From: Cytophagales bacterium
Lineage (GTDB): Bacteria > Bacteroidota > Bacteroidia > Cytophagales > Cyclobacteriaceae
NCBI GenBank assembly: GCA_003541895.1
Contig: DPLR01000217.1
Span: 1-5,653 of the forward strand
Reading direction: 5' to 3'
DNA length: 5,653 bases
Within the stretch, counting starts at the first letter, position 1; every line of letters starts with the position of its first letter. This document shows, one piece after another, positions 1-5,653 of this stretch. Below the pieces are notes generated by a model, which searched no databases, was not told the DNA's origin, and saw only the letters and a list, made by a program, of their open reading frames with translations. The position numbers and the translations under genes are program-made.

Positions 1-2266
1 TCTTTTTGCCAGAAGCAAAAGAAAGGGAATCTAAAATGAGTACTCGATCATGTAGGCGCAGTGTTACAGTCACTTTTCGCTTTGGCGTAACATAAAATGA
101 ATATTCTTTAGGCTGATCAACCCACGAATAATAAACCGGTACGCGATCGACTTCAATTACATAAATTTCTCTGGCCACGCCTCCTTGCATAACAAACGGT
201 GCAAACTGTGTGCTATCAGCAATAGGCTGTGAATAGCTAAACATTTTTGCGGGGTAAGTAAACTGGTAATACTTCATAGTATCGAGCCCAACCCGCTTCG
301 CCCACTTCTTGTAATCAAGATTTAAAAAATTAGAATTCTTATTGACAGCATCTTTGCTGTAGTGTGCTTTCTTCGATCGTGGTGTAGAACTGCCTCCATA
401 GTACGGAAGATCAGGAAGATAATAATTTAGCTTACCCGTTACTGCAAGTGCAGTGAGATCAACCCCATTAACCGGGCGGCCCAATTGATCGGTCACATTA
501 ATCACAGCCTCCGTATGCTGGCCCGGATAAACACGGTCGGGAACATTAAATGAAACACTTAAATAGTCTTCTTTGAATTCATATTGCTTTTGCTTCGTGT
601 GTTCTTCTCCGCCAAAGGAATACAATAACTCTACATAATAGGTTTGTGTTCGGTCGGTAATGATCGATTTAAAATTAATCGTGGTACCAAACCCCTTTTG
701 CAAAAGTGTACTGCCCTGATAAATAAACCACGACACTTCTATTTTTTGAGGGTTGCCCAGGCGAATATTGAAACTATCTTTCTCTATGCCTCCTTTCAAG
801 TCAAGTTGTGGAATCAGCGTGCTCATCAAAATATTACGTGCAACGAAATCGTTCCTTAAATTGATTTTTGAAATAGCCGCATTGAGTTTCTCCTTATAAG
901 GTAAAAGAACATTCTTCTCTTCAACTTCAGCATTGTGGCTAAGTTTTATGGGCACGTCACTAACTAAGGCTCCGTTCTTCAACATCTCGTAAACGATGCT
1001 ATCATTCGAAAAGCGTGCAGTTAATTCATATTGCGAATAATAATGTGTGGCTGCTACCGTCCTTTCTGTCAATTGATTTTGACCATCTCTAACTGTTACA
1101 CGCACTTCGTAAACGGTATTAGTCTTTTGAAACAAACTGGAAGAAATATCTAACGTAGTAGCCTTTGTTGGATCGATATCTATTTCCGTGTACAATACAG
1201 TGTCTTTAAGAATGACCAAAGGCTGAAATGTTTCGCGAATAACTTGAGGCCTCACTAACACCGTTGCTTTAGCATCTTTCAACAGCAACCCATTAACATC
1301 CGTGGCGATGATCGAGAGCTGATTTCTTGCCGGGTAAAATTGTTTGTCCGATTCCAAATGAATTTCTAACTGAGTGCCATTCAATTCATAGTCTTCATAT
1401 TTAAAGTTGCAACGGGCTACAACCCTTCCATTTTTCTCCCTCAACTCCAAACCATAATTTCTGTCTAAGGTTAACCTCAGTGAGTCATGCAAAATAAATT
1501 CATTGGCATAGCTACCCGGGCGATGTGGTTGAACCTTGCCTATTTTTTTTGTTTTCTCCCAAGTAGTTAACCACAACTCCAGTTCTTTATGCAGTGGTGA
1601 TCTTGATTGCGATAACGCATACGACTTGAACCTAACTTTTTCATTGGGCTTGTACTTGTTCTTATCTGTGATCATGTAACTATAGAAATCTGGACCATCG
1701 TCATCATGATAGTAGTTGTCCCAAATGGGAACATCATGCCTAGTGACATTAAAGACCGATCGGAAACCATCCAGCTCAACAGTTACAATTCGGTTCTCAC
1801 CATTAAACCAAGCATTTTCAATCCGATACGTTTTGCTGGCGGTGTCAATTCTAAGCCTTTGATGGGTCAGTTTCACAAGCGCGTCTTCACGAACATTGCC
1901 TTCGAGATCAAGCACTTGAAGTGCGAGTGCATCATACTCCTTCATTAAAAAAACCTGATAGGGAAATACGCTGGTGTACTCGCAATGAAGTTTATTTTCC
2001 ACCACCGAGGCAAGTATAAAATGCCCTTTACTCGGGCGATGAGTCCATCCTTTTTCAACATCAAAAGTATCTACTTGTGTATGCAGCAAACGGGTAACGA
2101 TGCTGTCAGTGGAATACCGTGTAAGGAGCCGTTGTGCCTCCTTGTTACTGATTTGAAACACAAAACCTTTTCGTGGTGTACTGCTCCACTTTAAACCCTG
2201 TGCCGAGGTGGGCAAAGCAAAGAATAAGAAAGTATTTATCGAAAGTGCGTAGAGTAAATTTCTCAT
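1..2266 (-). CDS. Large exported macroglobulin-domain (MG2-type) protein, 3' end outside window
   Basis: The frame is open without a stop from the ATG at 2264-2266 to the left edge, giving 755 residues, so the C-terminal part is missing. Residues 1-23 look like a Sec signal peptide: MRN, a hydrophobic core at about 4-20, then SAQ before G24; there is no lipobox cysteine. Residues 199-215 (ITDKNKYKPNEKVRFKS) match the 'TD+..Y+PG..V.F+' strand signature of MG2 domains in the alpha-2-macroglobulin family. Similar beta-rich modules follow at about 305-340 (SDKQFYPARNQLSI) and 572-612 (VPDRVYPGQ, then VTDQLGRPVNGVDLTALAV). These are seen directly; the family assignment is knowledge-based. Bacterial members are periplasmic or surface proteins thought to trap proteases or act in envelope maintenance. 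No thioester CxEQ motif occurs in this portion, but it would lie further downstream if present. Bacteroidota relatives may instead end in carboxypeptidase-like or TonB-plug modules, which cannot be judged here. No Shine-Dalgarno precedes the start. Confidence 0.85.
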   Translation of the reverse strand, partial: MRNLLYALSINTFLFFALPTSAQGLKWSSTPRKGFVFQISNKEAQRLLTRYSTDSIVTRLLHTQVDTFDVEKGWTHRPSKGHFILASVVENKLHCEYTSVFPYQVFLMKEYDALALQVLDLEGNVREDALVKLTHQRLRIDTASKTYRIENAWFNGENRIVTVELDGFRSVFNVTRHDVPIWDNYYHDDDGPDFYSYMITDKNKYKPNEKVRFKSYALSQSRSPLHKELELWLTTWEKTKKIGKVQPHRPGSYANEFILHDSLRLTLDRNYGLELREKNGRVVARCNFKYEDYELNGTQLEIHLESDKQFYPARNQLSIIATDVNGLLLKDAKATVLVRPQVIRETFQPLVILKDTVLYTEIDIDPTKATTLDISSSLFQKTNTVYEVRVTVRDGQNQLTERTVAATHYYSQYELTARFSNDSIVYEMLKNGALVSDVPIKLSHNAEVEEKNVLLPYKEKLNAAISKINLRNDFVARNILMSTLIPQLDLKGGIEKDSFNIRLGNPQKIEVSWFIYQGSTLLQKGFGTTINFKSIITDRTQTYYVELLYSFGGEEHTKQKQYEFKEDYLSVSFNVPDRVYPGQHTEAVINVTDQLGRPVNGVDLTALAVTGKLNYYLPDLPYYGGSSTPRSKKAHYSKDAVNKNSNFLNLDYKKWAKRVGLDTMKYYQFTYPAKMFSYSQPIADSTQFAPFVMQGGVAREIYVIEVDRVPVYYSWVDQPKEYSFYVTPKRKVTVTLRLHDRVLILDSLSFASGKK

Positions 2267-2347
2267 GCTGTTAATTTATTCATTTTTTAGATGATGCATG
2301 AATTGATGAATTTTCATAAAGAAGTCAAAATTAAATTACATAAGGGC

Positions 2348-2359
2348 TTATAATTATAA
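2348..2359. repeat. Perfect 12-bp palindrome TTATAATTATAA
   Basis: The 12 bases read the same on both strands and are also two direct copies of TTATAA. A TATAAT hexamer is present on each strand, so it could serve as a -10 element, but no good -35 partner is visible on either side. It lies 82 bp before the MG2 gene start and 121 bp before the GTG start of the rightward ORF. A dimeric regulator site is possible, though AT-rich palindromes also arise by chance. Confidence 0.4.
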
Positions 2360-2387
2360 CTCGACTGCCTTGGGTCGATCGATCAGG

Positions 2388-2431
2388 TGTCTGATTGCTT
2401 GGGTTTGATGTCTGGCTGAGCCAATCAGATA
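2388..2431. repeat. 10-bp inverted repeat (one G-T pair) in the divergent region
   Basis: The left arm at 2388-2397 (TGTCTGATTG) pairs with the right arm at 2422-2431 (CAATCAGATA) over 10 positions, one of them a G-U wobble in plus-strand RNA. The loop is 24 nt. Just upstream, TCGAC (2361-2365) and GTCGA (2374-2378) form a second 5-bp stem that runs into the palindrome TCGATCGA (2375-2382). The structure sits 50-90 bp before the GTG start at 2481, so it could be an operator or a 5' leader hairpin. No T-tract follows the right arm, which argues against a simple terminator. Confidence 0.35.
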
Positions 2432-2480
2432 TCCTATTAAGCAAGTGAAACTCTGAGGCGCAACATGCAAAACCTTTAAA

Positions 2481-2855
2481 GTGAGATTCCCGTTTCAACC
2501 TCAGTTAACACAAGTTTTGAGACGTTTTATAAGAAACCAAAAATTATTCATCAGCCTGCTCGGCTTGATTTTGGTTTTAATGCTAACCCTGCGAGGGTAT
2601 GGCAATGGCACAAAAAAAATTGATGGTGCCTTTTACAGAGCCGCGGTTGCTTCTTTTACTATTGAACAGAACGTAGTAGCCGATGTGCTCGAAGATCAGG
2701 AAGGTGATTGTTCTAGTTTCGTTCAGCCTTTGCCGGGCTTAAATGCCGCAGCCAACTTCAACTCCATCGGTCTCGCTGCGATGCAGGTTAACTTTCTCAC
2801 CGATCTACCTCCACTAAAGAAGTCGATCATCTTGATTAGTTGTTTAAGAATCTGA
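2481..2855 (+). CDS. Small hypothetical single-pass membrane protein (GTG start)
   Basis: This encodes 124 residues that I do not recognise. An in-frame stop lies at 2454-2456 and the only start codon before the hydrophobic segment is GTG at 2481, so that start is forced; GTG starts are uncommon in this phylum. The N-terminus is basic (R14, R15, R18, K21) and is followed by a strongly hydrophobic stretch at about 22-37 (LFISLLGLILVLMLTL), a single transmembrane helix or uncleaved signal anchor. The rest, about 38-124, would be outside the cytoplasm by the positive-inside rule. It has acidic residues at 68-76, one cysteine at 77 and a second at 121 in a hydrophobic tail. The secreted 525-residue protein starts 49 bp downstream on the same strand, which suggests one transcript. 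It could also be a decayed remnant or a chance ORF; no Shine-Dalgarno helps. Confidence 0.5.
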   Translation: MRFPFQPQLTQVLRRFIRNQKLFISLLGLILVLMLTLRGYGNGTKKIDGAFYRAAVASFTIEQNVVADVLEDQEGDCSSFVQPLPGLNAAANFNSIGLAAMQVNFLTDLPPLKKSIILISCLRI

Positions 2856-2856
2856 A

Positions 2857-2872
2857 AAGAGGCCAACCTCTT
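2857..2872. other. Short hairpin between the two plus-strand ORFs
   Basis: AAGAGG (2857-2862) and CCTCTT (2867-2872) are perfect inverted repeats around a 4-nt loop, CCAA. The hairpin begins one base after the stop codon of the 124-residue ORF and ends 32 bp before the next ATG. Only two T residues end the stem, so it is weak as an intrinsic terminator. An attenuator or an mRNA-stabilising stem between two co-transcribed genes is an equally good reading. Confidence 0.35.
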
Positions 2873-2904
2873 CAAGATTACTTAACCACAACTAAATCAA
2901 TTTT

Positions 2905-4482
2905 ATGAAACCGAATACTTGTTACTTAGGTGCATCCCCTACAAAATCTAAAGCAACGACTAATACTATAATTAATGTAGCTCTCGTCTTCATCTTACTT
3001 GCTTCTACCCACGGGTCACAAAGCCAAGACATAAGAACCGACTTGCGTTGGGGAGAGCCTTATAAATCAAAAGAATTCAAATTTACCCCACTGGTCTTTA
3101 ACCATTCGAGCGACTATTTTTTCTGGTCTGGGAAAATGAAAATAGCTCCCTTCGTGATGATGAGACAAAGTGCTAGCATCGGGATATTGGATGCCAAAAC
3201 ACATGCAATGAACCGCGTGGACTTGAAATTGATGAATGGCATTAAGCCATATGAAGTTTTGCAAGTGCTTGCACTCAAGGATAAGATCTTTGCCTTTTAT
3301 ACAACCTTAGAAAAGTCTGAAATGACTTTATGGGCCATTGAAATAGCTCCTACGAATTTGATGCCGAAAGGAAAATCTCAACAATTAACGAAGGTGAATT
3401 GTATTGGCATCTTTGCTAGACTTGGTAGCACCCGATTTGATTTTGCAACGTCTAGAGATCACAGCAAGCTTGTCATCATCAAAAAAGATGATTCAATTGA
3501 AGTGTTGGCTTACAACCAAGACCTACAGCAACTTTGGAAAAAAGAATGGCCACGGGCAATTGAGCAAGGGCATTTCTTCGGTCATGCAGGCGAACTTGAC
3601 AACGATGGTAATTTTTTCATAGCGGGCGAATGGACAACTTCCAAATTTCCCAGTTTAGGAGATGGTCCAAAACAGTGGGTACTGTGGTCACTGCCAGACA
3701 ACGGCTTGCACGAAACCTTTCTGCCGTTAACATTGGATGATCGTGAAATTTCGCAAGTGCTTATCCGCAAACTTGACAAAGAGCTAATCTGCGCAGGTCT
3801 ATTTAGCCAAGGAAGCCATCGCACGGAGGCATCAGGTACGTTTGTTATGAAAATCAATACAGAAACTAACTCAGTTGAATCAACCAAACAGACCCAGTTC
3901 GATCAGGCATTCATAGACTCAACTCGTCTTATAACGCGCAGATCTGGGGCAAGTTTTGAAACTAATAACAGCAGCACTTTTTCGGGGCTTAAAAATTATC
4001 GTCTTCAACATTTGAACGTAGGCCCCTCCAATGAAATTTACCTGATTGGTGAATATCAAACTGCTGATATTGGTTATAGTTATAGTCATTACGATTTCGG
4101 TGCCATTTTAATTGCTAAGCTTACATTGGAAGGTCAGTTAGAATGGGTGCGGACGTTGAACAAGATGCAAACCGCTGACAAAAGGTATTCATCTTACCTG
4201 CTGGCGTATGTAAAAAACAAAATGTGTTTTCTTTTTAACGACTCCCCAAAGAACACTGAAGTTTCTTCCCGAACCGTGAGACAATTCAATGGTTTCGCTT
4301 CAGCCCTTACTATGATTAGTGTTGATGATAACGGTAATTGCGAGCGACAACTGATCACCGACAAGACAGGTAAGGAAGGAATGATTATTCCTAAATTCGG
4401 TAGACAGTTGAGTGATGGAACTGTTTTGTTATATGCAAAAAACCGCACCAAAAGTGAGCTTGGTATTTTGCGACTGAATTGA
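2905..4482 (+). CDS. Secreted beta-rich hypothetical protein, 525 residues, possibly propeller-like
   Basis: The function is not recognised. The N-terminus has a polar region with K14, K16 and few acidic residues, a hydrophobic core at about 21-33 (TIINVALVFILLA), and a polar STHGSQSQ stretch. This fits a Sec signal peptide cleaved around residues 37-41, with no lipobox. The mature part is made of short hydrophobic strands separated by Gly/Asn/Asp turns. Three segments share a pattern: LDNDGNFFIAGEW (231-243), LDKELICAGLFS (290-301) and VGPSNEIYLIGEYQ (372-385). This suggests blades of a beta-propeller-like fold (inference). Residues 396-446 (YDFGAILIAKLTLEGQLEW, an NKMQ turn, RYSSY, then FLFND) look like a conserved core I associate with uncharacterised secreted Bacteroidota proteins, from memory only. 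There is no C-terminal secretion-signal domain. The ATG at 2905 is the only Met before the signal core. It follows the 124-residue membrane ORF by 49 bp. Confidence 0.85.
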   Translation: MKPNTCYLGASPTKSKATTNTIINVALVFILLASTHGSQSQDIRTDLRWGEPYKSKEFKFTPLVFNHSSDYFFWSGKMKIAPFVMMRQSASIGILDAKTHAMNRVDLKLMNGIKPYEVLQVLALKDKIFAFYTTLEKSEMTLWAIEIAPTNLMPKGKSQQLTKVNCIGIFARLGSTRFDFATSRDHSKLVIIKKDDSIEVLAYNQDLQQLWKKEWPRAIEQGHFFGHAGELDNDGNFFIAGEWTTSKFPSLGDGPKQWVLWSLPDNGLHETFLPLTLDDREISQVLIRKLDKELICAGLFSQGSHRTEASGTFVMKINTETNSVESTKQTQFDQAFIDSTRLITRRSGASFETNNSSTFSGLKNYRLQHLNVGPSNEIYLIGEYQTADIGYSYSHYDFGAILIAKLTLEGQLEWVRTLNKMQTADKRYSSYLLAYVKNKMCFLFNDSPKNTEVSSRTVRQFNGFASALTMISVDDNGNCERQLITDKTGKEGMIIPKFGRQLSDGTVLLYAKNRTKSELGILRLN

Positions 4483-4540
4483 TGAAACACCAAAAAGTAA
4501 ACCAATTCCGAGCGAGAAAAGGATAATGAACTTTGACAGT

Positions 4541-4597
4541 GTGAGAGATTAAGTACACTCCTTCAACAAAGCACTCAAGAAGCGAAGAATCTCCCAC
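4541..4597. repeat. 10-bp imperfect inverted repeat with 37-nt loop
   Basis: GTGAGAGATT (4541-4550) pairs with AATCTCCCAC (4588-4597) at nine of ten positions. In minus-strand RNA the odd position is a G-U wobble, so the stem is complete. In plus-strand RNA it is an A-C mismatch. The stem would therefore form best in a transcript reading past the end of the minus-strand hydrolase gene. The long loop makes it a weak terminator; a REP-like or insertion-derived repeat is another possibility. Confidence 0.4.
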
Positions 4598-4619
4598 CAC
4601 GGAGTTCTAAGGGCGCAGT

Positions 4620-4645
4620 GCTTCGACCAAGGGGGAGGTTGAAGC
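4620..4645 (+). terminator. Candidate terminator hairpin without T-tract
   Basis: GCTTCGACC (4620-4628) and GGTTGAAGC (4637-4645) form a 9-bp stem around an 8-nt purine loop (AAGGGGGA). The single non-Watson-Crick position is a G-U wobble in plus-strand RNA but an A-C mismatch in minus-strand RNA. GCG (4613-4615) and CGC (4648-4650) could extend the stem across an internal loop. It lies 137 nt after the 525-residue gene and 15 nt beyond the stop of the convergent hydrolase gene, a natural place for a shared terminator. Neither side has a T-tract, so intrinsic termination is doubtful. Confidence 0.35.
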
Positions 4646-4660
4646 TACGCACAACGGGAC

Positions 4661-5500
4661 TTACAGAATCTCTTTTAAAGAAAATGCTCTATCCAACCTC
4701 ACTCCCTTTTCCGTTTCTTTCACCGTGCAGCATTCGTTGATTGGGTCATGCTCAAGAAACAAAATGTAATTATTATCGGCTGCTTCTTTTAGAAATTTCT
4801 CTTTTTCTTCAAGGGTAATCAAGGGCCGAGTATCGTAGCCCATCACATAAGGCAATGGGATGTGACCTGTTGATGGTAGCAAATCAGCAACGAAGCAAAT
4901 GATTTTGTCTTTGTACTTAATCCGAGGGATCATCATTTTATCTGTATGACCGGACACGTACGTCAGATCGAATTGAGAAAAGGGAGAAGGCTTATTGATG
5001 TCAACCATATTCAAATGACCGCTCTCCTGCATCGGCAAAATATTTTCTTTCAAGAAACTGGCTTTCTCTCGGGCATTGGGTTGAGTTGCCCACTTCCAAT
5101 GATCGGCATTGCTCCAGTACTTCGCGTTTTTGAAAACCAATTCAAACTTGTCGTTTTCCTTTTTCACTCCACCTCCGCAATGATCGAAATGCAAATGCGA
5201 AAGAAACATGTCCGTCACATCACCTTCACTAAAACCAAGTGCATTCAAACTTTTGGTAAGCGAATCATCGCCATGCAAATAGTAGTGCTTGAAAAATTCG
5301 GGGCTTTGCTTGTTGCCAATTCCGTTGTCGATCAAAATCAGTTGCTTTCCGTCTTCAATCAACAAACAGCGCATGGCCCAATCGCACATGTTGTTGGCAT
5401 CGGCAGGATTTGTCTTTTGCCAAATGGATTTAGGTACAACGCCAAACATGGCGCCACCATCAAGCTTAAAGAAACCGGTGTTGATTACGTGGAGATTCAT
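4661..5500 (-). CDS. Metallo-beta-lactamase-fold hydrolase (lactonase-like)
   Basis: This is a complete 279-residue protein with the full metal-binding set of the MBL superfamily. The signature HLHFDHCGGG covers 102-111, with H102, H104, D106 and H107. The other ligands are H185 in SGHT, D206 in the ADLLPS segment and H251 in EHDP. The N-terminal strand LILIDNGIGNK (54-64) supplies the conserved Asp58-Asn-Gly turn, where Thr is more usual than Asn59. The order and spacing match the AHL-lactonase-like subgroup, which binds two zinc or similar ions and hydrolyses esters, lactones or related bonds. The actual substrate cannot be read from the sequence. No signal peptide is present, so it should be cytoplasmic. 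The ATG at 5498-5500 leads straight into the first strand (MNLHVINTGFF), as in relatives I recall from Bacteroidota. It lies 58 bp downstream of the accA-like gene on the same strand and may be read through from it. Confidence 0.92.
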   Translation of the reverse strand: MNLHVINTGFFKLDGGAMFGVVPKSIWQKTNPADANNMCDWAMRCLLIEDGKQLILIDNGIGNKQSPEFFKHYYLHGDDSLTKSLNALGFSEGDVTDMFLSHLHFDHCGGGVKKENDKFELVFKNAKYWSNADHWKWATQPNAREKASFLKENILPMQESGHLNMVDINKPSPFSQFDLTYVSGHTDKMMIPRIKYKDKIICFVADLLPSTGHIPLPYVMGYDTRPLITLEEKEKFLKEAADNNYILFLEHDPINECCTVKETEKGVRLDRAFSLKEIL

Positions 5501-5558
5501 TTCAGGTTACAGATTACAGATTGCCTATAATCTGAAATTTTGAACTTTAAATTTGAAA
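5501..5558. repeat. Short AT-rich repeats between accA-like gene and hydrolase
   Basis: TTACAGA occurs twice in tandem at 5507-5520, followed by TT. CAGATT (5517-5522) and AATCTG (5529-5534) form a 6-bp stem with a 6-nt loop. A wider pairing, TTCAGGTTA (5501-5509) with TAATCTGAA (5528-5536), is complete with one G-U in plus-strand RNA. A near-repeat AAATTTTGAA (5535-5544) / AAATTTGAAA (5549-5558) follows. The region is the 5' leader of the minus-strand hydrolase and touches its start codon, so these stems could affect translation. I see no match to the TAnnTTTG promoter element on the minus strand. Confidence 0.5.
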
Positions 5559-5653
5559 TCATTCCTTCACTACCCCCATCGCACAGAATTTATCGATGCG
5601 TTGATTGATTCGCTCTTGTGCCGAGAGTTGGTTGAGTTCTTTAAAATTATCAA
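5559..5653 (-). CDS. accA: C-terminal end of probable acetyl-CoA carboxylase carboxyltransferase alpha subunit
   Basis: Only the last 30 codons and the TGA stop (5559-5561) are inside the window; the gene begins beyond the right edge. The readable tail includes LSAQERINQRIDKFCAMGVV followed by KE. The pattern 'ER+.+RI+KF..MGV' is how I remember the C-terminus of AccA in Bacteroidota. AccA with AccD forms the carboxyltransferase that transfers CO2 from carboxybiotin to acetyl-CoA, giving malonyl-CoA for fatty acid synthesis in the cytoplasm. No catalytic residue is in this piece, so the name rests on a short tail motif from memory. The open frame, its stop and the codirectional hydrolase 58 bp downstream are seen directly. 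Confidence 0.55.
   Translation of the reverse strand, partial: DNFKELNQLSAQERINQRIDKFCAMGVVKE

Larger units (their letters stand above)
2267..2480. promoter_or_regulatory. Divergent intergenic region, presumed promoters for both flanking genes
   Basis: These 214 bp separate the minus-strand MG2 gene from the plus-strand 124-residue ORF, so promoters for both directions should lie here (inference from layout). The left half, 2267-2360, is very AT-rich and has a direct repeat ATGAATT at 2298-2304 and 2306-2312. The right half is richer in GC and holds inverted repeats. A weak plus-strand candidate is TTTG at 2404-2407 with TATCCTAT at 2430-2437. It only partly fits the Bacteroidota -33 TTTG / -7 TAnnTTTG pattern and its 22-nt spacing is long. 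I found no convincing minus-strand match. No ORF in this stretch has a credible start. Confidence 0.5.
4483..4660. other. Structured spacer between convergent genes, possible degenerate dispersed repeat
   Basis: These 178 bp lie between two 3' ends, so no promoter is expected. The stretch is richer in GC than the other spacers and contains two imperfect inverted repeats, listed separately. The segment at about 4580-4595 (AAGCGAAGAATCTCCC) resembles short repeats I recall scattered in Bacteroidota intergenic regions (GAGCGAAG..GAAGAATCTC type). That resemblance is memory-based and untested. No substantial ORF is present; a 14-codon reading frame at 4482-4526 is considered elsewhere and not accepted. 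Confidence 0.35.

Noticed and set aside
1706..1948. Plus-strand ORF inside the MG2 gene, with similar ones at 644-859 and 1985-2194
   Set aside because: The minus strand is open without interruption through all of them and encodes recognisable MG-domain strands; these are antisense shadows.
2323..2330. TTTTGACT on the minus strand as a -35 or -33 element for the MG2 gene
   Set aside because: No TAnnTTTG or TATAAT-like hexamer follows at suitable spacing, so it cannot be called a promoter from sequence alone.
3582..3887. Minus-strand ORFs within the 525-residue gene (also 3067-3264, 4194-4505 and 4391-4600) and a plus-strand alternative frame at 3404-3622
   Set aside because: They overlap a long plus-strand frame with a signal peptide and regular strand pattern, and none shows a coherent motif.
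4482..4526. 14-codon basic reading frame (MKHQKVNQFRARKG) whose ATG overlaps the TGA of the 525-residue gene
   Set aside because: The TGATG overlap could allow translational coupling, but the frame is very short, has no recognisable feature and is likely to be chance.
4483..4660. Small RNA or tRNA-like gene in the structured spacer
   Set aside because: No tRNA arms, CCA-compatible acceptor stem or known RNA motif could be found; the stems are imperfect and better explained as repeats or a terminator region.
4946..5530. 194-residue plus-strand ORF opposite the hydrolase gene
   Set aside because: It lies antisense to a protein with a complete set of metal ligands, has no family motif and spans the non-coding 5' leader; it is a shadow of the real gene.

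Overview
The window looks like ordinary chromosomal DNA from a member of the Bacteroidota, most likely a Cytophagales-type bacterium. The reasons are moderate GC (about 40%), no Shine-Dalgarno sequences before any start, large exported proteins of kinds common in that phylum, and a metallo-hydrolase close to a family I know from Bacteroidota. The lineage call is inference; no rRNA or other marker gene is present.

Layout from left to right. Positions 1-2266 on the minus strand hold the first 755 residues of a large exported protein with macroglobulin (MG2-type) domains, which runs off the left edge. Positions 2267-2480 are a divergent intergenic region with a perfect 12-bp palindrome and a longer inverted repeat. 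Two plus-strand genes follow: a small single-pass membrane protein with a GTG start (2481-2855) and, after 49 bp containing a short hairpin, a 525-residue secreted protein of unknown function (2905-4482). Positions 4483-4660 separate two convergent genes and contain two imperfect inverted repeats that may be a degenerate dispersed element. On the minus strand, 4661-5500 encodes a complete metallo-beta-lactamase-fold hydrolase with all expected metal ligands. Upstream of it, after 58 bp of short AT-rich repeats, 5559-5653 is the last 30 codons of a gene whose C-terminus resembles the acetyl-CoA carboxylase carboxyltransferase alpha subunit (AccA).

The genes do not form one obvious pathway. The end of the accA-like gene and the hydrolase are codirectional and may be co-transcribed. 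The small membrane protein and the 525-residue secreted protein may form a two-gene unit. The macroglobulin-like gene is transcribed away from that unit from the shared region. I see no CRISPR array, transposase, tRNA, rRNA or clear defence system. The least explained parts are the 124/525-residue gene pair and the structured spacer at 4483-4660.
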